A stretch of 64,000 nucleotides of DNA from Microbacterium sp. Se63.02b (GTDB lineage Bacteria > Actinomycetota > Actinomycetes > Actinomycetales > Microbacteriaceae), in contig NZ_CP050453.1 of the NCBI RefSeq assembly GCF_014171575.1, positions 1,612,001 to 1,676,000 of the forward strand, given 5' to 3'. A program made the translations under genes and the position numbers. Shown here one piece after another: positions 40,419-50,984 of the stretch (position 1 is the first letter of the stretch; every line of letters begins with the position of its first letter). A model generated the notes under the pieces. That model ran no database searches and had not been told where the DNA came from. It was given only the letters and a program-made list of their open reading frames with translations.

Positions 40419-42095
40419 CAGCGGCCCTTCTCCTGTGGCGACCGCGCCGTCGTCGACGGCGCGAGCCGTGCGATCGCTTCGCGGTTGGTGGCATAGACCG
40501 TCTCGGACGTGAGCAGCCCGAGGGCGGTGAGGCGCTGGAGCGTGTTCGGCCTGACCCGACTGAAGGACAGTGACACCGCATGGTTCGCGAGCCACTCCCT
40601 GAGGGAGACGAAGGACTCCGCGCCGGTGACATCCACGTCGGTCACCGCCTCCATGTCGATCACGAGATCGCGGACCTCGTCTTCCCCGGCCGACCGGACG
40701 GCCTCCTTGACGGCGCTCGAGAACACGGCGCCGTTGGCGAAGAACAGCGGTGCGGCGAGGCGGATGACGATCACGCCGGGTGCGGTCACGGTTCCGGCGG
40801 GAGCGTCTTCGAGCAGCGACTCGCCGGGGTCGCCGCTGGATTCGAGGACGTCGATGGCGGGGTTCGACGCCCGCTTGGCGAGGTTGATGAGTGCGAGCAC
40901 GAACGCGACCAGGATCCCGGGGATCGATCCGATGAAGAGCGTCACGAGGAAACAGGTTGCCCCGATGAGGAACTCGAAACGATCCTTGCGCCACAGGTCC
41001 ACGAAGTCGCGGATGCCGAGGAGCGGGATGATCGCGACCCCGACGATCGCTCCGATCGCGGGAGAGGGGATATCGGCCAGCAGCGCCGTGCCGAACAGGA
41101 GCAGCAGGAGGGTGCCCGCGGCGAGGATCAGGGCGGGGAACTGCGTTCGCGAGCCCGCCTGATCCATGGCCGCGGTGCGCGAGGTCGAGGGCCGACCGCG
41201 AAGCTGCCCGTGCGCCGGCGGCGATGTTCGAGACACCGAACGCGAAGAGGTCGCGGTTGGCGTGGAACGGGTACCCGTGCTTCTCGGAGTACGACCGCGA
41301 GACCAGGAGGCCCTCGGCCGTGGTGACGAGGGTCAAGGCGATGGCAGAGGGCACCAGAGCCAGCCAGAGGGACCAGTCGATCATCGGCCAGGTGAGCACC
41401 GGAGGACCGGCCGGGACCTCGCCGAGGACATCGACGCCGCGCTGGTCGAGACCGGTGAGGACCACGACGAGCGTCGTCGCGATCAGGACGATCAGTGCCC
41501 AGGGCACCGATCGCAGGAACGCGCGTCCGAGCAGCAGCACCGCGACGGAGCAGACCGAGATCAGGACGGCCCACCCGTTCAGCGTCGTGATCCCCCCGAC
41601 GAGGTCGGCCACCTTGCCGGTGAACTCCTTGCCGGAGTCGATCGTGACGCCGAGCATCTTCGCTACCTGGCTGACCATGATGTCGAGCGCCAGTCCTCCG
41701 ACGAACCCGACGAGGATCGGCTTCGACAGGAAGTTCGCCAGGAACCCGAGCTTGAACACGGCGAGCAGCACGAACATGCCGCCGCAGATGATCGCCTGGG
41801 CGAGAGCGAGTGTGGCGTAGTCGGCGCTGCCGGCCGCGGCGAGGCCGCCGATCGAGGAGGCGACGAGCGCGGCTGCGGCGGCGTCGGGTGAGGCGACCAG
41901 CTGCCGGGAGGAGACGACGAGGGCGTAGACGATGGGGTGGGGACGATCAGCGCGTAGAGGCCGGCGGTGGGCGGAGACCCGCGATCTGCGCGTATCCGAT
42001 GTTCAGCGGGATCGCGATCGCGAGCAGCGGCTGACGCCCGCGGTCAGCTCGGTGACGAAGTTCCGCCGGGTCAGACCCGCGAGTGGTCGTTGCAC
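40418..42095 (-). CDS. SulP-family anion permease 2 with STAS domain (about four frameshifts)
   Basis: About 560 residues from the GTG at 42095. Reconstructed order: RRNFVTELTAGV, LLAIAIPLNIGYAQIAGLPPTAGLYALIVPTPIVYALVVSSRQLVASPDAA, LGFLANFLSKPILVGFVGGLALDIMVSQ, SRSYSEKHGYPFHANRDLFAFGVSNIAAG, and a C-terminal STAS domain (LVIDMEAVTDVDVTGAESFVSLREWL). Indels lie near 42034, 41985, 41940 and 41213, nearly all single C losses. It resembles SulP transporters of the SLC26 type. It shares an overlapping junction with a GAP-family gene. Confidence 0.82.
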
Positions 42096-42196
42096 AGCGC
42101 CTCCCTTCGCCGGCGCTCAGGCGAGCGCGTCCGGGTCAACGATCCCACCGCGACGGACGCGGCGACCATGTCTGGCCGCGAACCTCCCCTGGTGAT

Positions 42197-43292
42197 TTAC
42201 GCGCCGGTGCGGCGCCGTCGACGACCACGAGCTGTGGGCGCGGGCGTCGGTTCAGGGGGTGGTGGCACGGCGGTGCGGTCTCCCGAGAGCCAGCGCACCC
42301 ACGTCTGATCGGCATCGCCTTCCAGGACGAGTGCGCGCGCGAGGAGAGTGAGGGGGATGGAGAGGATTGCTCCGAGCGGTCCGATGATGAACGTCCAGAA
42401 GATGACGGAGAAGAAGCTCAGGGTCAGGCTGAGGTCGACCGCGTCGCTGACGAACTTCGGCTGCACGAGCACCTGCAGCACCACGTTCACGACGCAGTAC
42501 ACGGCGACGACGCCGAGCATGAGGGGCCAGCCCCCCACCACGAAGGCGAGGATCGCTGGGGGCACGAGTCCGAGGACGAAGCCGATGTTGGGGATGAAGT
42601 TCGTGACGAACGCGAGGATCGCCCAGACCACGGGAGCCGGCACGCCCATCCACCACAGGGCGAGGCCGTCGATGATCGCGACGATCGCACCGAACGTGGC
42701 GTTCACGATGTAGTAGCGGCGGATGCCCGCGTTCAGATGCGCGATGCGGGCGATCACGACGCCCTTCGTGGCCCCGAACAGCGCGGGCGCCTGACGATAC
42801 CGCGCGGCGTCCACCGCCATGAAGATGATGTACGCGCACACGAAGAACAGCGCGGTGGCGACGCTGAGGACCGTGCCGCCGACACTGCGCGCGATACCCA
42901 ACAGGGTCGTGGGGTCGAGCACGGAGGCCGCGGCATCCGAGGCCTCCTCGTCGAGGCCGAGCGACTGCAGCCAGGCGACGACCTGGTCGGCGGTGTCCGC
43001 GAGGCCGCCCTCGGAGACGGATCGCCGATCAGGCGGGCGAACTGCGTGCCGGCGAGCCAGAGCAGCGCTCCCATCGCCAAGAGGATCAGATAGGCGACCA
43101 CGATCACGCTCGTCGTGCTCGCCCACGTCGGCCACCCGCGTCGATCGAGGGGACGGCGCAGCGGTTCGCAGATCACCACGATGACGATCGCGAGCGCGAC
43201 CGGTCCGACCAGGTCGCGTGCGAAGACACGCCGGCCAGCGTCACGACGGCGGCCGCGAGCACGAGCAGCACGCGCAGGCTGGGGGAGAGCAT
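42197..43292 (-). CDS. AI-2E family transporter 1 (two frameshifts)
   Basis: About 365 residues from the ATG at 43292 (an upstream GTG at 43304 is possible). Helices at the start (LRVLLVLAAAVVTLAG, LVGPVALAIVIVVICEPL) are followed by an extracytoplasmic domain and the characteristic C-terminal block: YIVNATFGAIVAIIDGLALWWMGVPAPVVWAILAFVTNFIPNIGFVLGLVPPAILAF. The family (TqsA/YdiK-like) exports autoinducer-like or other small molecules, or acts as a Na+/H+ antiporter. Frame changes lie near 43225 and 43020. The tail is Pro/Arg-rich. Confidence 0.82.
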
Positions 43293-43363
43293 GCGGTCTG
43301 GCACCCTGGGGTGCCGGCGAGGTGGTCACGCGGCCAGCGTAGCCGTCAGGACGCCGGTTCCCG

Positions 43364-43380
43364 TCGCCCCGCGGGGTTCA
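43364..43380. promoter_or_regulatory. Island palindrome upstream of AI-2E transporter 1
   Basis: TCGCCCC-GCG-GGGTTCA matches the shared palindrome at 11 of 14 positions and lies 72 bases before the ATG at 43292. Confidence 0.4.
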
Positions 43381-43392
43381 AACGAGCGCGGC

Positions 43393-44225
43393 TCAGAACG
43401 ACTCCGGTGCGACGAGCGGCGGCGGGCCCTCGCGTTGCACGACGACCGCCGTGAGTTCTGCGGCCTCCAGCGCGTCGGCGACGGCACGCACCGCGGCCGA
43501 GACGATGGCGGCGCCGTGCAGGGGTGGTGCCAGACCTGGAGAGCGAGCATCCAGCGGTCGGGCGAGATCAGAGACGACGCGCACGACCGGGTGTTCGCGG
43601 GCGTGCACACCGTCGACGGCGCTCGCCGCGGTCGTGATCACCTGGATCACCTCGTCGAGGTCGGCGCCGTCCGACCGGACGATCCCTGACGTCCACGGCA
43701 CTGCGACGCGCCCGTGCCGGGAATCGTTCACGAGCACCCCGCTGAGCAGCGCGGCGTTGGGCACGTGCACCGTGCGGCCGTCGACGGTGGTGAGGACCAC
43801 GGATCGACCGTTGAGCTCCTGCACGGTGCCGCGGATCACGCCGTCGGGCCCGTCGACCGCGATCTCCTCGCCGATCTTCACCGACTGGCGGGACTGGATC
43901 AGCACTCCCGCAGCGAAGTTGTCCGCGACGCCGCGCAGCACCAGGATCACGATCACGACGGCGACGGCCGTCATCGCGAGCAGCGGTTGCACGTTCGCGC
44001 CGAGGAACGCGAGACCGACCCCGATCCCGACCAGGAGCAGGGCGTACTGCGTGAGTCGGGCTGCCAGCTGAGACACCGTGTCGGAGATCCCGGGAGTGCG
44101 CTTGGCGAGTGAGAGCACACCCTTGCGCGCGAAGCGCGACAACAGCCATCCGACGAGCACCGACAGCAGCGCCAGCTGATCTGCCAGGCGGAGAGCCCGT
44201 CGGGGAAGAGGTCGCTGAGGCTCAC
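43393..44225 (-). CDS. Small-conductance mechanosensitive channel (MscS-type), one frameshift
   Basis: About 277 residues from GTG 44225. Membrane helices lead to LVLRGVADNFAAGVLIQSRQSVKIGEEIAVDGPDGVIRGTVQELNGRSVVLTTVDGRTVHVPNAALLSGVLVND, the MscS beta-domain pattern. The pore helix is Ala/Val-rich instead of the Gly-Ala-rich pattern of E. coli MscS. One base is missing near 44190, between SAWQIS and LALLSVLVGWLLS. Such channels open under hypo-osmotic stress. It is divergent from a membrane protein of unknown function. Confidence 0.85.
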
Positions 44226-44305
44226 GGTCGCGTGCCGCTCGGTGTCTTCCGCCGGGGTGTGCGCCTCATGCGTCCAGGATGCGCCCGTGCCGCATGCGCC
44301 GGAGG

Positions 44306-44341
44306 GGCGCTCACCACGGTGAGCGCCGAACGACGCTCACC
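44306..44341. promoter_or_regulatory. Palindrome plus extra half-site between MscS and the divergent gene
   Basis: GGCGCTCACC, two bases, then GGTGAGCGCC form a perfect 10-base inverted repeat at 44306-44327. A third half-site, GCTCACC, lies at 44335-44341. The half-sites are those of the island palindrome but the spacing is 2, not 7, between TCACC and GGTGA. It lies 81 bases before the MscS start and 24-38 before the divergent ATG. Confidence 0.5.
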
Positions 44342-44364
44342 GACGGGACCTGCACGATAGCGGC

Positions 44365-44993
44365 ATGGAAGACAAGCCCGCTCCGCCACGACCGCACCTA
44401 CGGGGTGCTCGAGATCAGCACCGTGCTCCTCCTCTCGATCACGGCTGTGATCACCGCGTGGTGCGGCTTCGAGGCGTCGAAGTGGGGCGGCGAGATGTCG
44501 ATCGCCTTCCAGCCAGGCATCCAGCGCGCGGGTGCAGGCGGCGTCGGCGCAGTCGACAGCGCAGGCGGCGCGCCAATACGATCTGACGATCTACACGCAG
44601 TGGGTGCTCGCGGATCGCGAGGGACCGGACGACCTGGTGGAGTTCATCGAACAGCGCTTCACACCGGAGTTCGCCGTCGCCTTCGATGCCTGGGATGCGG
44701 AAGGGCGGGTGTCGGACGGGCCGTTCGCGATGGAGGAGTACGTGCCGGCCGGCGAGGCGGAAGCGGCAGAGCTGGGTGCTCGTGCAGACGAGAAGTTCGA
44801 CGAAGCCCTGCGGAACAACCAGCGCGGTGACGACTATTCGCTGCTGACCGTGCTCTTCGCGCTCGTGCTGTTCTTCGCTGCGCTCTCCCAGAACCAGCGC
44901 GCGCGCTGGCGGCGGACCGTCTTCGTGACGCTCAGCGGGGTGCTCGCGATCGTCGGGGTCATCGTCCTGACGACCTACCCGATCAAGATCTGA
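44365..44993 (+). CDS. Membrane protein of unknown function (two frameshifts)
   Basis: About 210 residues in reconstruction. It starts MEDKPAPPR and one N-terminal helix follows (YGVLEISTVLLLSITAVITAWCGFEASKW). A polar extracytoplasmic region (SAQSTAQAARQYDLTIYTQWVLADREGPDDLVEFIEQRFTPEFAVAFDAW) comes next, and two C-terminal helices flank an Arg-rich loop (NQRARWRR). Frame changes lie near 44395 and 44515. I do not recognise the family with certainty. Confidence 0.65.
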
Positions 44994-45065
44994 CACCGTC
45001 ACCACCTCGCCCGGTACGGATGACCCGGGGTCGCCCGCTTCGTGGACGCGACGGACACTGGACGC

Positions 45066-46180
45066 ATGTCGTCGACGCCGGCCGATCCCGATCTCCTCTC
45101 GGCTGCACGCGCCCACGGTGCGACACGGGAGCGAGCGCGTGAGGCGATCGGCCTCCAGATCTCGATCTTCGCGTTCGTCCTCGCCGCGCTCGTGGCCTCC
45201 CGTCTTCCGGATGCAGCCCGCGCCGATCTCGGGACCGGACTCACTCGGACAGTTCGCCGCGCTGACGTCCGCGATCACGGCGATCGTCGTCTTCGTGCTG
45301 GGCCGCATCATCGCAGCCGACCCCGCGCGTGGCCGGAAGTTCGGCGCCCTCGACATCATCGACGTCGCGGCCTTCGCGTTCGCTCATGCCATGATCGCGC
45401 TGCTCGGGTGGACCCTGGCGGCGACGATCATCGAGGCGGGGCTCATCGGAGCCGTCGTGGTTCCCGGTGCCCGTGCTCCTGCTGGCGGGGGCGGCCGCCG
45501 GCCTGACGGCGTACGTGACCTACTATTCGGCGACGCATCTGGATCTGCAGCTTCTGGCGACCGTGCTCGCCCTGTTCCTCGTGCTCGGGGTCCTCGCGAG
45601 CATGCTCACGGCGAGCGATCCGCAGTGGTGGAAGGAGAATCTCAGCGCCCTGGGCATGACGGACGATCTGTCGGCGCGCGCCTTCAACCTGACGTTGATC
45701 GTCGCCGGCATCCTCGTGACGACGCTCGCCCGGTACGCGACCCGGGATCTGCCCACCACGCATCCGCGCGGGGTCGCCTCGGTCCGCGCGTGCCTCGTCA
45801 TCGTCGGCATCTTCCTCGGACTCGTCGGCGTGTTCCCCGTGGATCAGCACTTCGCCCTCCACACCGGGGTGGCGTCCGGCATGGTCGTCGCCTACACGAT
45901 CCTCGTGGTGGCGATCCGCTGGTGGGTGCCGGGGGTCTCGCGGACCTTTCTCGTGCTCGGGTACGTGTTCGTCCTGGTGATCCTCGTGCTGTCGGTGTTC
46001 TTCGCGGTCGGCTACTACACCCTCACCGCCGTCGAGCTGGTGGCGGGGACGGTCGTCTTCACGTGGATCATCCTCTTCATCCGCACGGCGGACGCCCTCG
46101 AACGAGACGCCGCAGAGGGAGTGGCGCAGGGAAAGATCACCCGGGGGAGGCCCTTGAAGGGGGCTGGACGGCGCCACTAG
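45066..46180 (+). CDS. Multi-pass membrane protein, DUF998/Frag1-DRAM-like (frameshifted)
   Basis: About 372 residues. The N-terminal part has helices at FAFVLAALVAS, LTSAITAIVVFVLG and AFAHAMIALLGWTLAATI. After two single-base losses (near 45235 and 45460) the C-terminal 237 residues continue with at least six helices. These include ASDPQWWKENLSALGMTDDLSARAFNLTLIVAG and LVGVFPVDQHFALHTGVASGMVVAYTI, the pattern of DUF998/DRAM-like proteins. The function is unknown. The LAL regulator gene starts 10 bases after its stop. Confidence 0.65.
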
Positions 46181-46190
46181 CTTTGGTGCC

Positions 46191-48735
46191 ATGTCGCCCC
46201 CCGTACGTTCGACGATGCCGGGACCGACGGTTCGGTTCCGGCCGCCGGCTCCCCAGCCCGGTGCGATCCGCCGCGAGCGCGTCAGCACCGCGATCGCCGA
46301 GGCGGCGGCGCGGGAATCCGCTGACCGTGGTCAGCGCCCCCAGCGGATTCGGCAAGACGACGGCCGTGGCCGACTGGGCAGCGTCGCTGGAACAGGTCGC
46401 CTGGCTCGGGCTCGGCTCCTCCGATGCCGATCCTCCGCCTGGCGCAGGGCGTCGTGAACTCGCTCCTGGTCGGGGCGGAACGCGCGGGACGACCGCTCGC
46501 GCTTGGCCGCGACCTGGACGATCCCCATCACGCCTACGCCGAGATCTGCCGGGTCCTCGAACACCTCGACACCCGCATCCACCTCATCGTCGACGACGCG
46601 CAACGGGCAGGGGAGGACTGGCGAAGCGGTCTCCTCGGCATGCTGGCCGAGCAGGCGCCGGACGGTCTGCGGGTCGTGCTCGTGGGGACGACCCTGCTGG
46701 AGGGTCACGCTGTCGCGGCATCGGCTCATGCATCCGGAGTCGTTCGTGAGCGCGGACACCCTCAGCTTCACGGCGGCGGAGGTGCAGCTCCTGCACGGTG
46801 CGAAGGCGAGCGCTCTCGATCCGGGGACGATCTTCGAAGAGACGCGAGGGTGGCCGATCGCCGTGCGGCTGATGATGATCGGCGGCGCCAGGGCCGACTC
46901 CGGTGCGCAGAGTGCGTCGAGCTTCCTGGGTACGTACGTGCGCGAGCACGTTCTCGGTGTGCTGCCGCCTGACGTCGCGGACTTCGTGCTCGAGGCGAGT
47001 GTGTGCGGCGAACTGACACCCGAGCTGGCGGCGGCGGTGACGGAACGGCCGGACGCAGCCGAACTTCTCGAGAGCTGCGTGCGCCTGGGCTTGTTCCTCG
47101 ACCGGTTCGAGGAACCCGACGGCGTCGTCTACCGCTGGCATGCGTCGTTCGCCAGACAGTGCGCGGAGATCCTCCGACACGATGCGGCTCGTGCCGCCGC
47201 CTGTCATCGTCGGGCGGCGGGGGCACTCAGGCGACGGACCCCATCGCGTCGATCACGCACTCGCTCCGCGCCGACGACCCTCTGGCCCGCAGGGAGTCTC
47301 TGCTGCGCCACTGGCTCGGAAGCTCGTCGTCGGGGCGAGCGCCGCAGAGGTCGAACGCGCCTCGACCGACATGCTGCGTCGCACGCCGGACGATGCGCAG
47401 GTGCTCCTCGTCCGCGCCTGCGCGAGCGATGTGCTGGGCGACCATCGGGTGGCCCGCGAGTTGTTCCGGCGGGCGGAGGCGATGATCGCCGGAGCCGGCG
47501 ACGGCAGGGAACCCGCGGTCCTGCAGATCGCACGCCTGTTCATCGCCGACGAGCGCGCGGCGGTGGCCGATGCGAGCGCGAAGGTGCGGCAGATGCTGCT
47601 GGACGCGGACTCGACAGAGCTCGGCGACCGGGCAGCCCTCAACTATCTCCTCGGATGGACCGAGATCCGACATCGGGGGCAACCCGCCATCCCCCTCGAG
47701 TACTTCTCGGCCGCGGCACGAGGCGCAGAGCTCGGGGACCGGGAGCTGGCGAAACGCTCACTGGGTCATCTCGCTTTCGGCCAGACGTGGGCGGGGCGCT
47801 TCTCCGACGCCCGATCGGCGCTCGCCTCGGTCGAGGGCGCCGAGCACGTGAGCCTGCCCTGGAGCACATACGCGGGCGGAAGCGCGGCGGCCGCGGCGGG
47901 TAAGCGTCGCGTACTGGGCGGGCGAGTCGGACGAGGCGATCCGGGCGTTCGGGACCGTGATCGCGAACGGGGAGCTCGGACAGGTCGTTCCACGAGCATC
48001 GCGCGCATGATGATCGCGTATGCATCGGCCGAGACGGGGGACGTCGCGGCCTGTCGCTGAGCGGCGATCGGCATCCAGGACATCCCGCTGAAGTGGTCCA
48101 CGGCATCTCTGGCCGGCGTTCCGGGAGTCGTCGGTCGCTCTGCTCGAGGAGGCGGTCGGACGCCAGGATCGCGCGATGCGGATCGCCAGGAAGTACATCC
48201 AGTGCCCGGACCTGCCGGTCGTCAACGTCGCCCTCGCCGGCCTGCTCCGTCGCGCCGGGAGTACTCTGGCGCCCTCGAGATGCTGAGAGCGCTGCGTGCG
48301 TTCGGCGGGTGTCGTACGTGAAATCCGCGACGCTGATCACCGCGGCGGTGCTGCGTCGTCATGCGGGGCACCGCGAGGAGGCGCACGAACTGTGCGAAGG
48401 CCGCGGTCGCGGTCGCCTGCGGCGAGAACATCCGACTGCCGTTCGGCCCGAGGGAGACCGCGGTGCGCAAGCTCCTCGGCGAGCACGTGCACTACGGCAC
48501 CCAGTTCGAGGACTTCATCGGCCGGTGCCTGGCGAACGATGCGGCGGGTTCGCTCGTGGATGCCCTGTCCGATCGGGAGCGTGAGGTCTTCCAGCAGTTG
48601 CAGACGGCACGCACCCTGCACGAGATCGCCGGCGAGCTCTCCGTGTCGATCAACACGGTGAAGACCCACCAGAGGGCGATCTACCGCAAGCTCGGAGTGT
48701 CCTCTCGGCGTGAGGCCGTGCGGACGACCGTCTGA
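46191..48735 (+). pseudogene. LuxR-family regulator with MalT-like ATPase (LAL) 2, broken by many indels
   Basis: Fragments in alternating frames line up into one protein of about 845 residues: start MSPPVRSTMPGPTVRFRPP, Walker A VVSAPSGFGKTTAVADWAASL, Walker B IHLIVDDAQRAG, a long helical sensor region, and the C-terminal HTH LSDREREVFQQLQTARTLHEIAGELSVSINTVKTHQRAIYRKLGVSSRREAV. I count at least nine frame changes (near 46315, 46440, 46720, 47225, 47325, 47895, 47990, 48108, 48270 and 48410) plus an in-frame TGA at 48058-48060. The HTH and ATPase motifs are well kept, so sequencing error is more likely than decay, but real loss cannot be excluded. Confidence 0.75.
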
Positions 48736-48742
48736 ATCTCCC

Positions 48743-49192
48743 TCATCCGGGTCGCGACTGTCGAAGCGCGGCAGCGAGGACCGTGTTCGCGATCTCTGCC
48801 GGGATCGGCTGGACGGCGAGGATACGGTCCTCTCGATGGTCGACGTCCTGCGCGAACCGTTCGCTCCAGGTCGGTTCGACGAGCATGAGGGCGGCGAGCG
48901 TTCCGACCGGCAGCTGTGACGCGAAGTACCGCACGTCGTCCTCGCACACCAGTCCGGGGGTGTCCAGCCCGAGGCCCGCGAGCGTGAACTCGTCGCCGTC
49001 GATCTCGATCAGGTGGTAGCCGTCTTCGAGACGCCGCATCATCACGAAGTCCAGCAGGCGGATGGTGCCGCCCTCCACCTGGCGCAGCAGTGCTTCGAGG
49101 ATCCGCGGGCTGAGGCGGTCGTCTTCCAGGCGCACGACGACGAATTCGACGTCGCCGAGCGCCTGCAGGGTCACACCGACCGCCTCAACCAT
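48743..49192 (-). CDS. DUF6325-like protein 1
   Basis: 149 residues, intact. It contains LGDVEFVVVRLEDDRLSPRILEALLRQVEGGTIRLLDFVMM followed by an acidic middle and a second domain half (VGTLAALMLVEPTWSERFAQDV). The same pattern is seen in the gene at 50985. It resembles small actinobacterial proteins annotated DUF6325/DUF1269, which are predicted to be membrane-associated regulators; no function is known. It follows the SHOCT gene by 4 bases and is convergent with LuxR 2. Confidence 0.7.
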   Translation of the reverse strand: MVEAVGVTLQALGDVEFVVVRLEDDRLSPRILEALLRQVEGGTIRLLDFVMMRRLEDGYHLIEIDGDEFTLAGLGLDTPGLVCEDDVRYFASQLPVGTLAALMLVEPTWSERFAQDVDHREDRILAVQPIPAEIANTVLAAALRQSRPG

Positions 49193-49196
49193 GCTG

Positions 49197-49583
49197 TCAG
49201 CTCAGAGCGCGAGCCTTGATGGCGGCGAACTCGTCGGGCGTGATCGTCCCCGCCGCGAGGAGCTTCGACGCCTTGTCGATCTCATCGCTGGGACTGGATC
49301 CCGCAACGCTCCGGATGTACGAATCGGCGGCGTGCTGCTGCTCGCGATACACCGAAGCGCTGCGCTCGCCCATGCCCCGGCCGCGCGCGATCAGGTACAC
49401 GAGCGCCGTCAGGAACGGGACGAAGATGAGGAAGATGATCCACACGGCCTTCCACCAGCCGTTGAGGCTGTGGTCCCGGAACAGGTCGGCGACGATGTTG
49501 AAGAGCACCATCAGGTAGGAGATGAACACGAAGACCCAGAAGAACCACCAGATGATGTCCCAGAAGCTTTCCCAAATGGACAC
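49197..49583 (-). CDS. SHOCT-domain membrane protein 1
   Basis: 128 residues from GTG 49583, preceded by AAAGGGG. Two hydrophobic helices (WWFFWVFVFISYLMVLFNIVADLF and AVWIIFLIFVPFLTALVYLIA) form a phospholipase_D-nuclease N-terminal-like (PLDc_N) pattern, with WWKAVWIIFLIFVPFLTALVYL typical. The C-terminal 30 residues are a SHOCT domain: DEIDKASKLLAAGTITPDEFAAIKAR. It probably anchors or oligomerises other proteins at the membrane. Confidence 0.85.
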   Translation of the reverse strand: MSIWESFWDIIWWFFWVFVFISYLMVLFNIVADLFRDHSLNGWWKAVWIIFLIFVPFLTALVYLIARGRGMGERSASVYREQQHAADSYIRSVAGSSPSDEIDKASKLLAAGTITPDEFAAIKARALS

Positions 49584-49655
49584 GTCGGACCCCTTTCGTT
49601 GAGTTACTGCGTATCGCGATGGTGGCAGCGTCCGCGCCGCCGGGGGGAGGACCGC

Positions 49656-49717
49656 TCACCCCTAGCGGGCGACCCCGTTCGGCACCGGCGGCCACGGCGG
49701 TCACCAGGAACGGGTGA
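49656..49717. promoter_or_regulatory. Two copies of the island palindrome between divergent SHOCT 1 and AI-2E 2
   Basis: TCACCCC-TAG-CGGGCGA at 49656-49672 (12 of 14) lies 73 bases before the SHOCT start. TCACCAG-GAA-CGGGTGA at 49701-49717 (11 of 14) lies 42 bases before the AI-2E start. One for each divergent gene is the simplest reading. Confidence 0.55.
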
Positions 49718-49758
49718 GGGCCACGGTCCGCGCGGGTCGCCCGCGCGTAGCGTGCACT

Positions 49759-50905
49759 GTGGATGACAGCCAGACCATGCGCGGCGACGCGCCCGACGAC
49801 CGCAGCCGCCGATCCCGGCTGCGGCAGGTTCTGCCTGCACAGCCGTGCTCTCCGGCTTCTCCGTCGCGGTCGGGGTGCTCCTGGCGATCGCCCTCGCCAC
49901 GACGATCGCCGGCATCTCCACCGTGCTGATCTCGATCTTCCTCGGCATGTTCCTCGCCCTGGGGCTCGACCCTGCGGTGCGGGCCCTGGAGCGGCGCGAA
50001 CGACGCGGGCGGCGGGCGTGGCGATCGTGGCGATCATCTTCCTCGGGGTCGTGGCCGTGATCCTCCTGGTGCTGGTCCCGGCGACGGTACGCCAGATCAC
50101 CGCTGCCATCGAAGCGGCGCCGGAGACCATCGCGGCGATGGAGGCGAGCACGTGGTACCGCACGCTGGAGGCGAACCTCGGCGTCGACCTCTCGGTGGCG
50201 ATCTCGGAAGGCCTCCGCTCGCTCACCACCCTTTCGTCGTTCCTCGCGATCTCCGGGGGCGTCCTCAAGGCAGGGTTCGGCGTCATCGGCGCCGTGTCGA
50301 GTTTCGTCATGGTCGTGGTGCTCACGCTGTACTTCGTCGCGTCGCTCACGAGCGTCAAGGCGGCGGTCGCGAACCTGGTGCCGCAGTATCGGCGTGCGCG
50401 GTTCACCGCGTTGCTGGAGGAGATCACGCAGTCGGTCGGGGGAGTGGTGGCCGGTGGCGTCACCCTGTCGGCGATCAATGCTCTGGTCGTGCTCCTGATC
50501 CAGCTCGCGGTCGGCTCCTCCATCCCCGCGGTGATGGCGATCGTCGCGTTCTTCATCACCCTGGTCCCGATGATCGGCTCACTCGTCTTCCTCCTCATCG
50601 GCGGCGTCGCGACGCTGTTCGTCAGCCCGACGGCGGCGCTCGTCTTCGTCGTCGCCTACCTCGTGTACATCCAGATCGAGGCATACGTGGTGACGCCGCG
50701 GATCATGGGCAGAGCCGCGTCGGTGCCCGGCGTGCTCGTGATCATCGGGGCGATGATCGGCGCCACGCTGCTCGGTCTGCTCGGCGCACTCGTCGCGATC
50801 CCGTTGACCGCGTCGATCCTGATCGTGGTCCGCAAGGTGTGGATCCCGCGACAGAACAGTCGGACCATGCCGCCGGACGACGGCGTGCTCACCCCGTTGG
50901 GGTGA
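49759..50905 (+). CDS. AI-2E family transporter 2 (two frameshifts)
   Basis: About 382 residues from GTG 49759 (ATG 49783 is an alternative). Helices SGFSVAVGVLLAIALATTIAGISTVLISIFLGMFLALGLDP lead, then AAGVAIVAIIFLGVVAVILLVLVP. The second half holds the family block AINALVVLLIQLAVGSSIPAVMAIVAFFITLVPMIGSLVFLLIGGVATLF and YLVYIQIEAYVVTPRIMGRAASVPGVLVI. Single-base losses near 49836 and 50010 break the N-terminal part. It is a paralogue of the transporter at 42.2-43.3 kb but lacks its Pro/Arg-rich tail. Confidence 0.82.
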
Positions 50906-50909
50906 GCAC
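50885..50909. promoter_or_regulatory. Perfect island palindrome before DUF6325-like 2
   Basis: GTGCTCACCCC, three bases, GGGGTGAGCAC: an 11-base perfect inverted repeat that contains the consensus 17-mer at 50889-50905 (14 of 14). It overlaps the AI-2E stop codon, so it could also act as a terminator hairpin, but it sits 80 bases before the next start like the other copies. Confidence 0.6.
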
Positions 50910-50984
50910 GGCATCGCCTCGAGGGCGGCGGTGCGAGCATGAGCGGACGGCCCCGCTCCTCGCCACCGTGAGAAAGGACGATTC

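Noticed and set aside
43300-43315. GGCACCC-TG-GGGTGCC palindrome as a further island operator
   Set aside because: It covers the ribosome-site region of AI-2E 1 and has the wrong spacing; the copy at 43364 is the better candidate.
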